In this document: piece after piece, positions 37,559-50,935 of the stretch
Layout: every line of letters begins with the position of its first letter
How positions within the stretch are numbered: position 1 is the first letter of the stretch
Assembly (NCBI GenBank): GCA_027186245.1
Contig: CP114500.1
Span: forward strand, 1,498,001 to 1,562,000
DNA length: 64,000 nt
Origin: Coriaria nepalensis
Lineage: Eukaryota > Streptophyta > Magnoliopsida > Cucurbitales > Coriariaceae
Direction: 5' to 3'
Program-made: the position numbers and the translations under genes
Notes under the pieces: generated by a model
Databases searched by the model: none
Told to the model about the DNA's origin: nothing
Seen by the model: the letters and a program-made list of their open reading frames with translations, nothing else

Positions 37559-40059
37559 GAGGGAAAAAAAAATCAACATGCTACCAGGAACTAACTGCTC
37601 AAGGAAGGGCGACTTTGGACCATTGGCAAGGATGGTGTCTGATAGTTGTGGTCCTAGAACTGCTGGAGCTAAACTTCCTGAAGCCTGACTACGTTGACAT
37701 GGTTGTCCAAGCCTCAACTCAATATTTGAAGTAGCATCCCCACCCACTAAACCACCATGTGCTATTTTAGTTCTATTCAAGCTGGGATCTTTAGCAAGAT
37801 TTCTCAAGTTCTGCACAGTAGGATGGACAGTAGATGAAGTTACATTCCTCAAGATGGAGTCAACATACCCAGAAACAGAATAACTACCATTATCTGTTCC
37901 ACCACCAACAAACTTCGACATCATTGAACACCTAGAAGTAGGGCATTCGATCTGGTTATCCATCCCTGTGTGGAAATATCCTTGTGAAGTTTCACCAAAG
38001 GCCTTTAGAACTGAGTTATCATTAACCTGACGATTCATCTGATGTTTATTTTTTAGATCATCAATATCCATACTTTTGTGTTCATGCAGCCCCGGAAACA
38101 CACCATTGCCAAAACTCTGTCCATTCCTTATTAATCCTCCAGGAGAACCAACAAGATGAGATGAGGAAGAGTAACTGGAGATGTTAGGTGCAGTTGCACT
38201 AGATTTTCCTAAACCAGAAGTTGCTGATAATTCTTCAGGCCAGCCCCATTCTTTGCAATCTTCTGGAACCCTAATCTAAAGCATCATAAAAATATCACCA
38301 CCAGAGTTCTTGTAGCTTCAAAAACATGCAAATAACAAATATATCTCTCAATTCCAATGATATATGAGGAACAAATATACATATTTTGAAAACTCAAGAC
38401 CACAGTATGTATGACTGGAAGCCAAACGATGCAAGAGAAGACACTAACAAATAGAAATTGAAATAAATTTTTATCAGTTTAACTTAGTGTATATACATGG
38501 CCTGCATATTACAAACACTTATTGTTTACATCTTACCCCTAACTGCTTTAAGTATTGCTTACACCACTGAGAAATTGTCTCTCCACTATCCATGCGGACA
38601 CCATCCCCTGGGTTAACATCAAATAATCCAGCATGCTGCAAAATGTAAGTTCCAAATAAAAACCTCACAAACTAAGAAAGTCATATGTAGGATAGTGAAC
38701 CAGGAAGAAACAATGATGATGCCTTTGGAAATAACCTCACAAAATTTGAAGACCGACATGTGGAGACAATGGCATGAGCAAACAATACCAAGAAGTCCAG
38801 TATTACTGAGAAGCAGATACCCACCTAACAAACACAAGTTTCAGGATGAACTATCCAAATGAGTATTAGTTTCACTAGTAATTCAGAAAACAGTTCTCAA
38901 CCACTCACTTGTAGAGCGGCAAAACACACGGGGGCACCCAATCATAAAGCTAGAAGATTGTAGGGTGGGTATATTTTTACTACACAGCTTCCCATCTCCT
39001 AAAGATAATTTCCGTGGAGTTTGAATATTTTTACTAAGGAGTTTCGCAGCATCAACATGATCTGTAGGCTGCCTCTCCTTCAATGAAGTATCTTTGAAAT
39101 TCCCACCACCAAGTACTGTGTGATTTTTGACTGCCTTGTCTGAGTCAGAATTCCAAAAAGCATGCCCTCTACCAAATTTTGGACTGACCATTGCCCTGGA
39201 TGCTTGGAAGAAATCTGCTACATTTTGCATATTTCGACTTATTGGAGTTTCTAATGGTCTCTCACCAGATAACATAGAAACTCCACCTGTAAAAGCACTA
39301 TTAGTGACTATGCTACTATCAGCGGGAAGCTTACAAAGAGCACTAAATGGTTTCGGATTTGACATTTCTTGATAGTCACAGTGCAAAAGTGATGGTGGTC
39401 CAGATAGGAGAGCCAGGAATGAGGCCGCTGGATCAACCTGACCTGATCTATCTGAACTATTCATAATGTTGCAAAATGGAGGATCTTGCTTCTTTTCAAG
39501 AAATGTAGATCTAAAATCTTGTGCAACATGTGGATGGAACATATATCCACTATTCATTTCCATCTACATTGTCAAACCGGGAAAAACAAAGTTAAAAAGA
39601 ACATGCATCGGATGTATAACATAGAAGTTTTTCACAAGTAAACATCCTCTCCTCCAATTATCCCATACACACATACAAACAGAAATTAAGAGATAGAGAA
39701 AGACAAAAAGAAGACTACGTATTTCCACGCTGATTTTTGCACTACGTAAACTTCAGTATTACGTTATAGGAAGTACATTGCAGTTTAACAAGCAAAATTC
39801 AGACTAACAACGAGTGAATTTAAAAACTACCAGCACTTCATACCCCTAACAAAAATAAACATGAATGTCTGCAAGGTCACCAAATTTTCTCAAACAAGGC
39901 ACAGAACTTCAGAAGAAGCAGAGCATAAATCAAGAAACGAGGTATGAACTACCAAATTACCTGATTCTGATTCCCAAACTCCTGCGTCGAAGAGGAAGCC
40001 ACTGACATTGTCGATGAATGCAATGCCGGAGTCAATCTACTTTGCCACGAGCTTTCCAT
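31027..40059 (-). CDS. Trithorax-like histone lysine methyltransferase (PHD, extended PHD, SET)
   Basis: Nineteen exons join in phase to about 2080 aa: 40059-39961, 39563-38909, 38824-38736, 38635-38537, 38275-37585, 37424-36441, 36341-36263, 36065-34219, 33889-33766, 33587-33467, 33374-33291, 33208-32744, 32539-32444, 32340-32179, 32074-31904, 31802-31689, 31589-31407, 31294-31250, 31161-31027. Residues 1-1550 are mostly low-complexity, with two Cys-rich islands (near 280, SCHCLHMSVFKFC, and CSCEACIHLIRKTG). A PHD finger lies at about 1575-1615, an extended PHD at about 1626-1838 (GLWTPGTRCPNVDTM, then HPWCAHQ), and a SET domain at about 1940-2055 with NHSC (2017-2020) and TYDY. A post-SET Cys cluster ends the protein in RRFLN. 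The layout is that of H3K4-type methyltransferases, and an Arabidopsis relative may be At1g77800 (from memory). Exon 6 ends in a GC donor. It appears intact. Confidence 0.88.
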
Positions 40060-41242
40060 TTCTTCGAAACTTCAAAAAAAAAAAAAAACCCCTAAACTTC
40101 CACCATAATCATTCGAGCAAGAAAAACCTCACTGATCAGAAACCGAAACTTCGGCTCGAAACGAGGGGAAAAAAGCTTGAAGAGGTTTTCGTCAACACGC
40201 TAGAGAGAGAGAGAGAGAGGTTTTCGTCGCTAAAAGCTTTCATTCATGGAGAAGAAAAAGCTTGAGAGCATAGCAGAGCAGGTCTTCTGGGCATGAGGTA
40301 AAGCATCGGAAGCGTTGTATTGCTATCTCGAGGCGATGCTGACCTGACACTGACGCTGAGAAGACACGTGTCGAAGAAGAAGAAACATAGACCGTTGGAT
40401 TGACCGCTTTTGGGCCGTTGATTGTGAGTACAGCTGGGGGAAGGGTGTTTGCTTTTTCGTCAGTCAGGACACAGACTACTACTGTAGCGTCACAGACAGG
40501 CAGACTGGAGGTGAAGAGGCGCAGAGCTCTACCTCCATACTCAGCATTCAGCAAGTACCAAACGTGGAAAGACACGTGTAATGTTTTGATTGGCAGGGGC
40601 CTGGGAAATTGGAGAGCACAATCCTTATTCATGCAAAGTACAATTTGATTATTCCGGTTAGGAGAAAGTAGCTTGTCTTATTTTTTTGGTAGGCTAATTT
40701 TTTTTCTTTTTCTTTTTTACGCTTTAGAATTTTGCATGTAGCTGTCGGTAGGTGAAGTAGGCCCAGTACGCTGTTGGGCTGGGCTTTCTGAGCCCACTGT
40801 CTGAGTAGGGTAATTTAATTAAGTGGAACATAAATTTCAGGGTTAATTATTGAGCTTAGTCCTTGATTATGACGTGAGAGTACGGCGTGTCGCTAATCTA
40901 AGAAAAACAGTATACGGTATAGCGAATATTGTAAATATTAAATAATATTACGGAGATGTTTTTGATATACTTTATATATACGAATGTATACATACGGTCG
41001 TATAATACTTCGTATATTGTATAATGATCATTCATCATATAAAGAAGTAGTAGCAATAATAATGAAAATATAGGAAAGCTACGAACATTACTAAACATTT
41101 ACTAAATAATAGCAGCTGGAAAGACCAAGAAAAAAATTCAAAGTAAATAAATGCAGTCAATATCACTGTCCTAATTAAATTTGGCCAAAACAAAACAAAA
41201 TTTCTAAGAAGAAGAAGAGGAACCATTATTCAAAGAACCCAT
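40060..41242. other. Upstream region of the SET gene and 3' flank of flotillin pseudogene 1
   Basis: It contains a GA-rich leader (about 40204-40220) and a cluster of GGCCCA/TGGGCT/AGCCCA motifs near 40759-40797. A 130-codon frame at 40240-40632 (-) is leader-like with no family match and is not called. Confidence 0.5.
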
Positions 41243-42949
41243 CTAAGCCGGAGGGAACATCCCGGTTTGTTCATGAACCGTGCTAAACAACGGCGGCAAC
41301 ATCTTATAAACTCCGGCAACCTCCTTCAATGCTCCATGTGCGGCCCCACCGGCTGCGGCTCCGTCCGTAACGGCATCTCCACCACTGCCATTAGTCCAAA
41401 CACTAATCTTAGGTTGAAGTCCCCAAACGGCTTCTGCATTGATCTTAGCACTTTCTTGAAACATCCCACCATTTATCATCAAGTAGTCTCTTTCGGCCGC
41501 ATAGTTTCCTCCCAATGCGCCTAGCAATTCGCGAAGATATGCTCCTTGGGCTTGAGCAAGTCCCACAAGTTCTTCTGCCTCTTTCTTCTTCGTGTAGAAA
41601 CCGGCATCGGCTTCTCGTTGATGATTGTAGAATGTCGCATCGGCCATTGCTTTCTGTGCCTCCGCCTCGTTGACCTTCTGAAATAATACCGCCGCCGCCG
41701 CTTTTTGTTTCTTGTAGAGTTCCCAATTAGCCTCTTGAACTTATATATGTGCACACATAACACTACGTCAAATGTCAGATTCATCGTCGGTTTTCAGACC
41801 ATTCGTACGCATACAAGATCGGTTCGACTAAATGTTGGCAGTACTTATTAATAGTGTAACGTTACTGCAACAAAAAATTATTAGTTCATAGTTTTTTAAG
41901 ATATAAGATCAATGGTGAATATAATTAAAAGCATTAGTTGAGGATTATGATCTTGATAAAGATAATGTTATGAATATGAAAAATGAAGAAGCCTAGTTTG
42001 GTTTAATATGTATGGATTCTCACCTTGGTTTCGTATTCGACGCTAGCCTTGCTCAAGAATTCGGCCTTGAGCTTCTCCGTTCTAGTCATAGCGTTCATCT
42101 TCTCAACCACAGTTTGCAACTCTGCCTTCCTGAGAGACACCGCCTTGGCGGCCTCCAACTCGGCCACTTGAGCTTCCTTCGTCCATCCACCCTTCTTCTG
42201 AGCCAAATCAGCATTGGCCTCCGCCACAACCTCCTCCCTCTCATTCTCAAACACCTTCACCTCCGCCTTCACCTTGATCTCTTCCTTCCGACCCTCTCCT
42301 TCCCTTTGCGTCGCTATAGCCCTCGTCTCAACATCAATCTTCGCCGCGTTCTGCAACATCTGACCTTCTCTCATCTGCGACCCCACCTTACCCTTCATCT
42401 TAGCCTCCGCCACATCAACCTTCGCCTGATTGGCGGCCTCCATCTGAGTCTTTTGTTCTAAATACGAGAAATACTGGTGCCCAGGAACGTCCACCAACTT
42501 TTTCACGTTCGCATTATAGATCAAAAGGCCGAACTGATTCAACTCCAACTGGACCTTATCGAACACCTCCTTCTTAAACTCTTTCGTCCCTTTAAAAACC
42601 TCCTCCATAGTCATGGAAGCGGCAAGAACACGAGTCTCCCCCTTGATGATTCCCTGAACGAGTTCAGTGACATGGTTCGACTGCTTGTCGTGGGGTGAGA
42701 TGAGCTTAGCGTATTTGAGCAGGCTTTCTTCATCGTCGATACGTGGACGGATGGTGAAGACAGCAGGGAGGACAAAGGGGAGCTTCTCTGCGCTCATGGC
42801 CTGCACTTGGGAGGTGTAGTTGATCGGAGTGACGTCGAAACGGGTGCATTATTGGCCGGGGAGGACCCATGCTTTCTTGGTGATTCTATGTCATTGATCT
42901 TGTAGCCAATGATGACAAGATATTCCGACGGACCAGCTACTTCATCCAT
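41243..42949 (-). pseudogene. FLOT: Flotillin-like pseudogene 1
   Basis: On the minus strand this keeps almost all of a plant flotillin: N-terminal SEYLVIIGY, the SPFH region ([17 protein letters not shown]), the long Glu/Ala/Lys coiled coil, and the C-terminal GLIGLAQ-type block ending GMFPPA. It carries three independent lesions. One base is missing near 42880-42886, between DI and TKKAW. An in-frame TAA replaces a sense codon at 42851-42849, inside the motif that reads PGQSCTRFD in the neighbour copy. The acceptor before exon 2 (which should start at 41740) reads ATATATAA and lacks AG, while the donor at 42023 is intact. Translation could at best restart at a Met near 42806. Flotillins scaffold plasma-membrane microdomains and clathrin-independent endocytosis; this copy should not make a normal one. 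Confidence 0.88.
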
Positions 42950-44294
42950 GGTGGTGACAAATGAAACATTGTTGGTGTGTAGAAACACGAACTAGATCAG
43001 TGCGAAATGGAGTTCTTTTCTTGTTCTTAGGGCAACGTATTTGTAGGGCAGAACCGTGGAGGTTATAGACTGGATTGCTGACTCCTTTTTCCATGAGAGA
43101 GTTGCAAGTTTATGTAGGAAGGCTACGTGTAAGGTGTTTTGTTTGACTCATTTTTGTGTTAACATATAAGGAACATAGATTGTGATCCTTTTGCACACTG
43201 TGATTGCTCTATGTTACTTGTCGCTATTTAGTTGGAGACATGTTTTTGTAAAACCATCCACGTACTTTATTCTAAAACCTTCTTCTATGCATTCGAACTT
43301 CGCATGCATGGAGACCAAAATTACGAGTTTGTGCATGTAACAAAAATTTTCTTTTCACGGTTTGTGCTTATTATCATCGAGGGTGAGGCAGAACGAAGAC
43401 ATGAAAGAAAATAAAAGAAAAATATTTTATTCGTAATACATAAATGAGTGTTTGATCCAATTATGTTTGAATAGACATGAAAAATCACTAAATGAAAGAA
43501 TCTAACCTCAAAATTTTGACAGAAGGTGTCATCCTACAAAGGCTCATTCTTTTTCTCTTTCCTTCCTACCCACTTCATTTAACTAATTCAAGTGGTCCGA
43601 TCACTTCAGCATGCTATATCATCTACATGATTTGTAAAATGAAATCTTGACCTGCTGCTATCTAGATAAGTACAACAGATACATACGGGGTCTAGATGGA
43701 ATCCGAACCTATGATTGAGTTTGTCAATGTCTATCCATCTTGAGCATTGCGAGCTCAATTTCTTCGCAATTCTAATATTCGTATCTACATAGTAATTTGT
43801 TTTTAGTTCGTGGGTTGTATTGGAAGATACAGATTAAATACTTGTGTATTATAAAAATAATCATTCTTGCTAATAATGTTCGGGCCAGTTGATATTTACG
43901 TGGTCAATGCTAGTACTAAATTTCCACCCAATTCTGCTTCCAATTATTTCCAAGAAGTCGTCCACTTGAATAACTAAAGTCAGATCATGTTAACGCAGAA
44001 GAGATCAAGTCTACTGGCGGGATCTGAAAGAACACCTTCAATGTAAAATGAATCCAAGAACAACAATAACAGCACCAAGAGTTGAAAATTGAAACAAATG
44101 GCAATTAACTTGATAAACAAGCCATATAGATTCAATTCGGCCATTACAACATATGTACATATGCAATAACTTCTAACATTCTAAGAAAAAACAAAAAAAA
44201 AATATTAAAAATCTCTCTATAAATACGTTCTCTACATCCTCATATATAATTCTCACACACCATCTCTTATCGATTTAACAAACATTCTTCCACC
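42950..44294. other. Spacer between head-to-head flotillin pseudogenes
   Basis: About 1.35 kb, AT-rich, probably the former divergent promoter region. A 60-codon frame at 43232-43414 has no family features. No RNA gene is seen. Confidence 0.55.
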
Positions 44295-45540
44295 ATGTAT
44301 AAAGTTGCTAGCCCTTCTGAATACCTCGTGGTGACTGGCTATGGCATATCCGACATAAAACTAACCAAAAAGGCATGGGTTCTTCCTGGCCAATCATGCA
44401 CCCGGTTCGACATCACTCCTGTGAACTATACCTTTGAAGTTCAAGCCATGAGCGCCGAAAAGCTCCCCTTTCTCCTCCCCGCCGTCTTCACCATCGGTCC
44501 GCGTGCAGACGATGAAGACAGCCTCCTTAAATATGCTAAGCTCATCACTCCACACGACAAGCTTTCAAACCATGTCAAGGAACTTGTCCAAGGAATTATT
44601 GAGGGAGAGACTCGTGTCCTTGCTGCTTCGATGACGATGGAGGAGGTTTTTCGAGGAACAAAAGAGTTCAAGCAAGAGGTCTTTGCGAAGGTTCAGTTGG
44701 AGTTGAATCAATTCGGGCTTTTGATTTACAATGCAAATGTCAAACAGTTGGTGGATGTGCAAGGACATGAGTATTTCTCCTATTTAGGGCAAAAGACTCA
44801 GATGGAGGCTGCCAATCAGGCAAAGGTGGACGTAGCCGAGGCGAGAATGAAGGGAGAGATAGGAGAGAAGTTGAGGAAGGGACTAACGCTGCAAAACGCG
44901 GCAAAGATCGATGCTGAGACGAAGATTATATCGACGCAAAGACTAGGAGACGGTCAGAAGGAGGAGATAAAAGTGAAGACCGAAGTGAAGGTGTTTGAGA
45001 ACGAGAAGGAGGCGGTGGTGGCAAAGGCCAATGCTGAACTGTCGAAGAAAAAGGCGGGATGGACGAAGGAGGCTTGGGTGGCGGAGGTAGTGGGACCAAA
45101 TTGGTGGCGATCAAAGAGGCAGAGTTACGGACTGCAGTGGAGAAGATGAATGCCTTAACTAGAGTAGAAAGGCCGAATTCTTAAAGAAGGGCAGTGTAGA
45201 TTACAAAACAAAGGTAATTTTTTTTTTTTTTTTTTGTGGGCCAAAACACAAAGGTGATTGACTAATGACCAAATGTATAGGGTTCATCCAATTTTACTAA
45301 TTAATTTTTAGCCAATAGTTTATTCTTTCATTGCAAGAGGCGAACTAGGATCCATACAAGAAACAGAAAACATCAGAAGCGATTCTTTTCCATAAGGAGA
45401 GGGAGGTAGAGGCACAGAAAGCGATAGCAGAAGCTTCATTATAATGGAAGTGGTGGGGATGGAGGCCTGAAGAAGGTTGCAGGTGTTTACAAGATGTTGC
45501 CCGCTCGGATGGGGACGACTTTGACTAATGTATAATGAGA
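44295..45540 (+). pseudogene. FLOT: Flotillin-like pseudogene 2
   Basis: The first 265 or so codons are intact and typical ([20 protein letters not shown], then the SPFH domain and the start of the coiled coil). Near 45090 the frame shifts after WVAEV, so the read-through protein ends in a false tail at 45149. Past the shift the correct frame resumes ([20 protein letters not shown]). A several-base deletion after TRVE at about 45170 removes part of KLKAEF, and the exon-1 donor at 45214 is preserved. Exon 2 survives as a remnant from about 45331: its acceptor AG is lost, Trp in EANWE is a TAG stop, and a large internal deletion joins AEAS to the NGSGGDGG...VAGVYKMLP end. The damage is distinct from that in copy 1, so the two decayed independently. 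Confidence 0.85.
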
Positions 45541-45810
45541 AGTTACTACTCCAAAACTTTAATATGCTCAGAAAGCAGGTTCCACTTCTTCGATTAGTCC
45601 TTGAAGAAAAAAAAAAAAGAAGAAACGTGGAAAGAAAGGGAAGCCATTCACAACTAGATAATTGGTTATTAAGCAAAGCAAAACATAAAATGGGAACATG
45701 TTTTTTGATGTGACAGATTTCAATATTTTTGATGTTTTTTGCTAGAGTATTCTCAAACTAACATGATCTTCTCACTCATAAAGCTAATGGTAAACTAGAA
45801 ACTTTTGAGC

Positions 45811-47187
<1,377 letters not shown>

Positions 47188-47689
47188 GACAAGATTCTCT
47201 GAAGATTGATCGAAACCGGAGGCCGCAAAGGAGCTAGAACCAGAGAAACCCTAATCAGAGCCTGAGGTCAGAGAGTGTTGGAGAGAATGCTTCGAAAAGC
47301 TTTATATTAAAGCCCTAGGCAATGAATTGACTACAATGCTCCTCATATTGGATCGATCTTTAATATTCATCGGCCCATAATCGTTATGGGCCGATTACGC
47401 TGACTTTTGGACTGGGCCATTGATTTCTCAGCAGCAGCGACGTCGCTTTTGGGTCACTGTTGGCGGGTTCAGTTGGCGCCCATCGTTTACAGTTCGCTTC
47501 AGCGCGTTTATCTCCGGTAACAGTTCTTCCGCTATATCCAATTTCGTATTTCCTCACTTCCATTAAAAATTGAAAACTTCCCAAACTGCCCTTCTTTTTG
47601 CTTATAAACTACTAAACTACTCCCCCATTCCCCGTTCCCTGGTTCAGTTCTCTCTGCAAATTGTTCAAGATCACATCACCTTGTATGCT
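47188..47689. promoter_or_regulatory. Divergent RPS11/MICU promoter region
   Basis: About 500 bp separate two start codons that point away from each other. The region holds the telo-box (AAACCCTAA, about 47246-47254) in the RPS11 leader and the palindromic site II pair listed next, and is likely a shared bidirectional promoter. Confidence 0.6.
47369..47395. promoter_or_regulatory. Perfect palindromic site II element
   Basis: ATCGGCCCATAA and its exact inverse TTATGGGCCGAT are separated by TCG, giving 12-bp arms. Each arm contains a TGGGCC site II core facing opposite directions, which suits a promoter driving RPS11 leftward and MICU rightward. Confidence 0.75.
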
Positions 47690-50252
47690 ATGTCTCCATT
47701 GCCCTCCCTCAAGAAATCCTTACCTTCTATCCATCGACTCTCTCCGATCCAAAGGCTCCAGATTCGTCAATTTTCTTCTTCATCACCATCTTCTTCTTCC
47801 TCCTCGCTGCCTCTGACCGGCGCCGTCCTTTGCAATACTCATCGGCACGAAAATCACTCTTCTGAGACCTTCCTCAAATGGACTTCTGGAATTTTAGTAG
47901 GCTCGGGTCTAGGCTTTCTATACTGGTCTTCTAGTTGTTCTTCTTTTTCCTCTTCTGCTTCTTCCTCTTCCTTGGCTTTCGCCGAGTGTTCAGCGGAAGT
48001 CAACGATGAAGCTACCGCGGTGGAGGATTGGCGTTCGCGCCTTTTGTTTAAGAAGTTCTCACTACCTGCAGTTAGTTCTAAGTCTCTATTCGGAGGTAAG
48101 CGACTCTTAATTCATCGCATCTAGCTTTGAATCAAAATCACGGTTGTTTCGTTGTTAGCTTCTCAAACCTGTTTCGATTTGTGATTGCAGATGCTTATAG
48201 AAAAAAGATTTTCTTCAACTACGAGAAACGCATAAGATTGCGCAGTCCTCCTGCAAAGGTATTATGCTCATCGAGATTCATTTTCAAAACGTTAAATTCA
48301 TTACTTCGGGTATAGCTTTGTTAAATGCCAGAGAACTGGACGGGTAAAAATAGAAGAAATCGTATATTTTCTCTTATTTAGTACGATAGGCTTGATTCAG
48401 CTGCTCACGGACAATGAAATGTTATGTTATGAACTATATCAGTGTTTGTTATAAATTCTTACTTTTCTCTTTAGGTGTTGTTTTCGCAATATCATTAATC
48501 TTGAAACCTTTACATAGCCTTCAGGTAATGGCAGAAGGTTGATTACCGAATCATTATATTTTCATTTTTCAATAGATTCTTCCTCTATGTTGACAGTATA
48601 TTTTTCCATCTGTTACTTGAAGGTTTATGAGTACTTTGCGTCATTTCGTTCCCCAGATGGAGAGCTACTTATGAAACCAGTGGATTTGATGCGGGCAGTT
48701 GTTCCGGTTTTTCCTCCTTCCGAATCTAATCTTGTTAGAGATGGATATCTCTGTGGGGAAAGGAATCCAGGCGAGCTCCGTTGTGCTCCTTCAGAATTCT
48801 TTATGCTTTTCGATGTAAATAATGATGGACATATCTCATTTAAAGAGTGAGTTGCCAATTCATGACCAATTTCCTTTCCATTTTAGTGTTTATCATTTCA
48901 TGTCGCGAATAACAATATAGAATTCCTTTTTTGGAGTCTGATAATATTTGACCTTGTTTTTTTTAATAGGTACATCTTTTTTGTGACACTTCTTAGCATC
49001 CCAGAGTCAAGCTTTTCTGTTGCCTTCAAAATGTTTGACATTGACAGGAATGGGTTAGTACTCATTCTACCTGTGTTTAATGTACTGAAATATCTTTTAA
49101 TTGCTTTGGGTTCTTATGAATATGATTCATGAGCATCCAATCCTCCTTTTCAATGTGCTGTTTTATTATACTGTAGAATCCATTTGTAGGGAGATAGACA
49201 AGGAAGAATTCAAGAAAGTGATGGCTTTGATGCGAGATCAGAACAGGCAGGGGGCTCACCACCGGGGTGGACTTCGGACTGGGTTAAAAGTCAACGGCTC
49301 AGTTGAAAATGGAGGCCTGGTGGAGTTCTTTTTTGATAAAGATGGGAAGGGGCATCTTAAACATGATGAATTCGTCCAGTTTATGAGAGATCTGCATGAT
49401 GAAGTGAGCTCCTGCCATATCTCTTCTAAATCATTGGCAGCTTAATTTCTTCTTTCTAGACAATGATAGTTCTACGATTGAGTAAGCTTATATGAATAGA
49501 GCCTACTAGTTGCTTGGTTGAGATAGCAAATTAACACTTCAATAGAGCATTTTTCACTTACTGATTCGAGAAAAAAAAGATTTTGATCTCAGTTGCTAGT
49601 AGAAGTAATTCATTTTCTCCTTGTACTATGTAGATTCTGAGGTTGGAGTTTGCCCATTACGACTACAAATCGAGAGGATATATATGGGCCAAGGACTTTG
49701 CATTGTCCATGGTTGCTTCTGCTGACATGTCTCAGTTAAATCGGTTGCTTTATCGGGTCGATGAATTAGACAACAAGCCGCAACTTAAAGAAATCAAAGT
49801 CACATTCGAAGATTTCAAGAATTTTGCAGCCCTACGGGGAAAATTGCAACCTTTTTCTCTGGCCGTTTTCAGTTATGGAAAAGTAAATGGCCTCTTAACA
49901 AAGACAGATTTCCAAAGAGCTGCAGAACAAGTATGCCCATAATTCATCTTTAACTCCCATCTCTTGTATCTGGTTTAATTATTATTCACTCTCTTAGAAT
50001 TATTTTGAACATTTTTTCATACTTAAAAACTTCCAGGTCTGTGGAATACCGCTTAAGAATGATATGGTCGACATAATCTTTCACATATTTGATACAAACT
50101 GCGACGGAAACTTGAGCACAGATGAATTTGTAAGAGTTCTTTTCAAGAGAGAGAGAGATATTGCCCAACCTGTAGAGTCTGGCTTTATGGGTCTTCTATC
50201 TTGCTGTTGGAACTGCAAAGATAATTGTTCTTTCACACACTTTTTTCGTTAA
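47690..50252 (+). CDS. MICU: Mitochondrial calcium uptake protein MICU
   Basis: Seven exons (47690-48095, 48191-48258, 48623-48846, 48970-49053, 49190-49403, 49634-49930, 50037-50252) give 502 aa, close to Arabidopsis MICU (At4g32060, from memory). The Ser/Arg-rich N-terminus is a mitochondrial presequence, followed by a hydrophobic segment (TSGILVGSGLGFLYW). EF-hand loops occur at about 222 (DVNNDGHISFKE), 256 (DIDRNGEIDKEE), 310 (DKDGKGHLKHDE) and 450 (DTNCDGNLSTDE). Plant MICU restrains Ca uptake through the mitochondrial uniporter from the intermembrane space. An upstream in-frame Met (47570) was not chosen, because the Met at 47690 starts a standard presequence. All phases agree. Confidence 0.93.
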
Positions 50253-50935
50253 GGACTCAGTTATTGCCATATCAGATCCGTGAAGCTGTTTGTTATAGTG
50301 AGATTGTTTTCTAGACAAGGAAGGTAAATGAGGACTTGTTGTGAATTTACCCAGCTGAGCTCTGTAGCTGTTCCGTTCTGTTGTTTCGAAATATAGAGAG
50401 AGGTCCGAGGTTAATTTTGTGTAATAGATAAATATTTATACGTTGTAATTATAGGGCATTCTACAAAAGAAATGAACAAATGAACTCTGATGTAATGAAA
50501 TTGGATATTTTGAAGATCACTGCTATATTATACTGCGACGATTGGTACGGTAGTAGCATTGCAGCATCCCTTACTCCCTTTCCTTAAGGAATATTCCTAG
50601 ATTATGCAATTATTTGCCAGCCGATTATTACCTTGTATTGAGCAGGATAGCACAAAATGATTGATCTAAACTGCAGCTTAGGCTTAAGAAAGGCTAAAAG
50701 CACGTAAACGCTAACCGTAACTGGTAGAGACGACCACACATAAAAAACTCTGGAAATTGGCCTAACCAAACGGTGTCGCTTACACAACAATTCAGACTTT
50801 CGTCGAGGGGTATAAAATGGACCGTTCTCTTCTTTCCCCGTCAACTTGTTGCAATTCTCTTCTTTATTCCTGCACTTTCTAAATTCCGATTCTAATTCCA
50901 CGGCTCTACTCTCACAAGAAGAAGAAGTTATCGAC
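50253..50935. other. 3' flank of MICU and 5' flank of MEMO1
   Basis: It holds the MICU 3' UTR with AATGAAAT-like signals near 50493, followed by the MEMO1 upstream region. A minus-strand frame at 50602-50937 has no family features. No further gene is seen. Confidence 0.55.

Noticed and set aside
42012..42461. 149-codon plus-strand frame opposite flotillin pseudogene 1
   Set aside because: Leu/His/Arg-rich antisense shadow of the coiled-coil coding strand.
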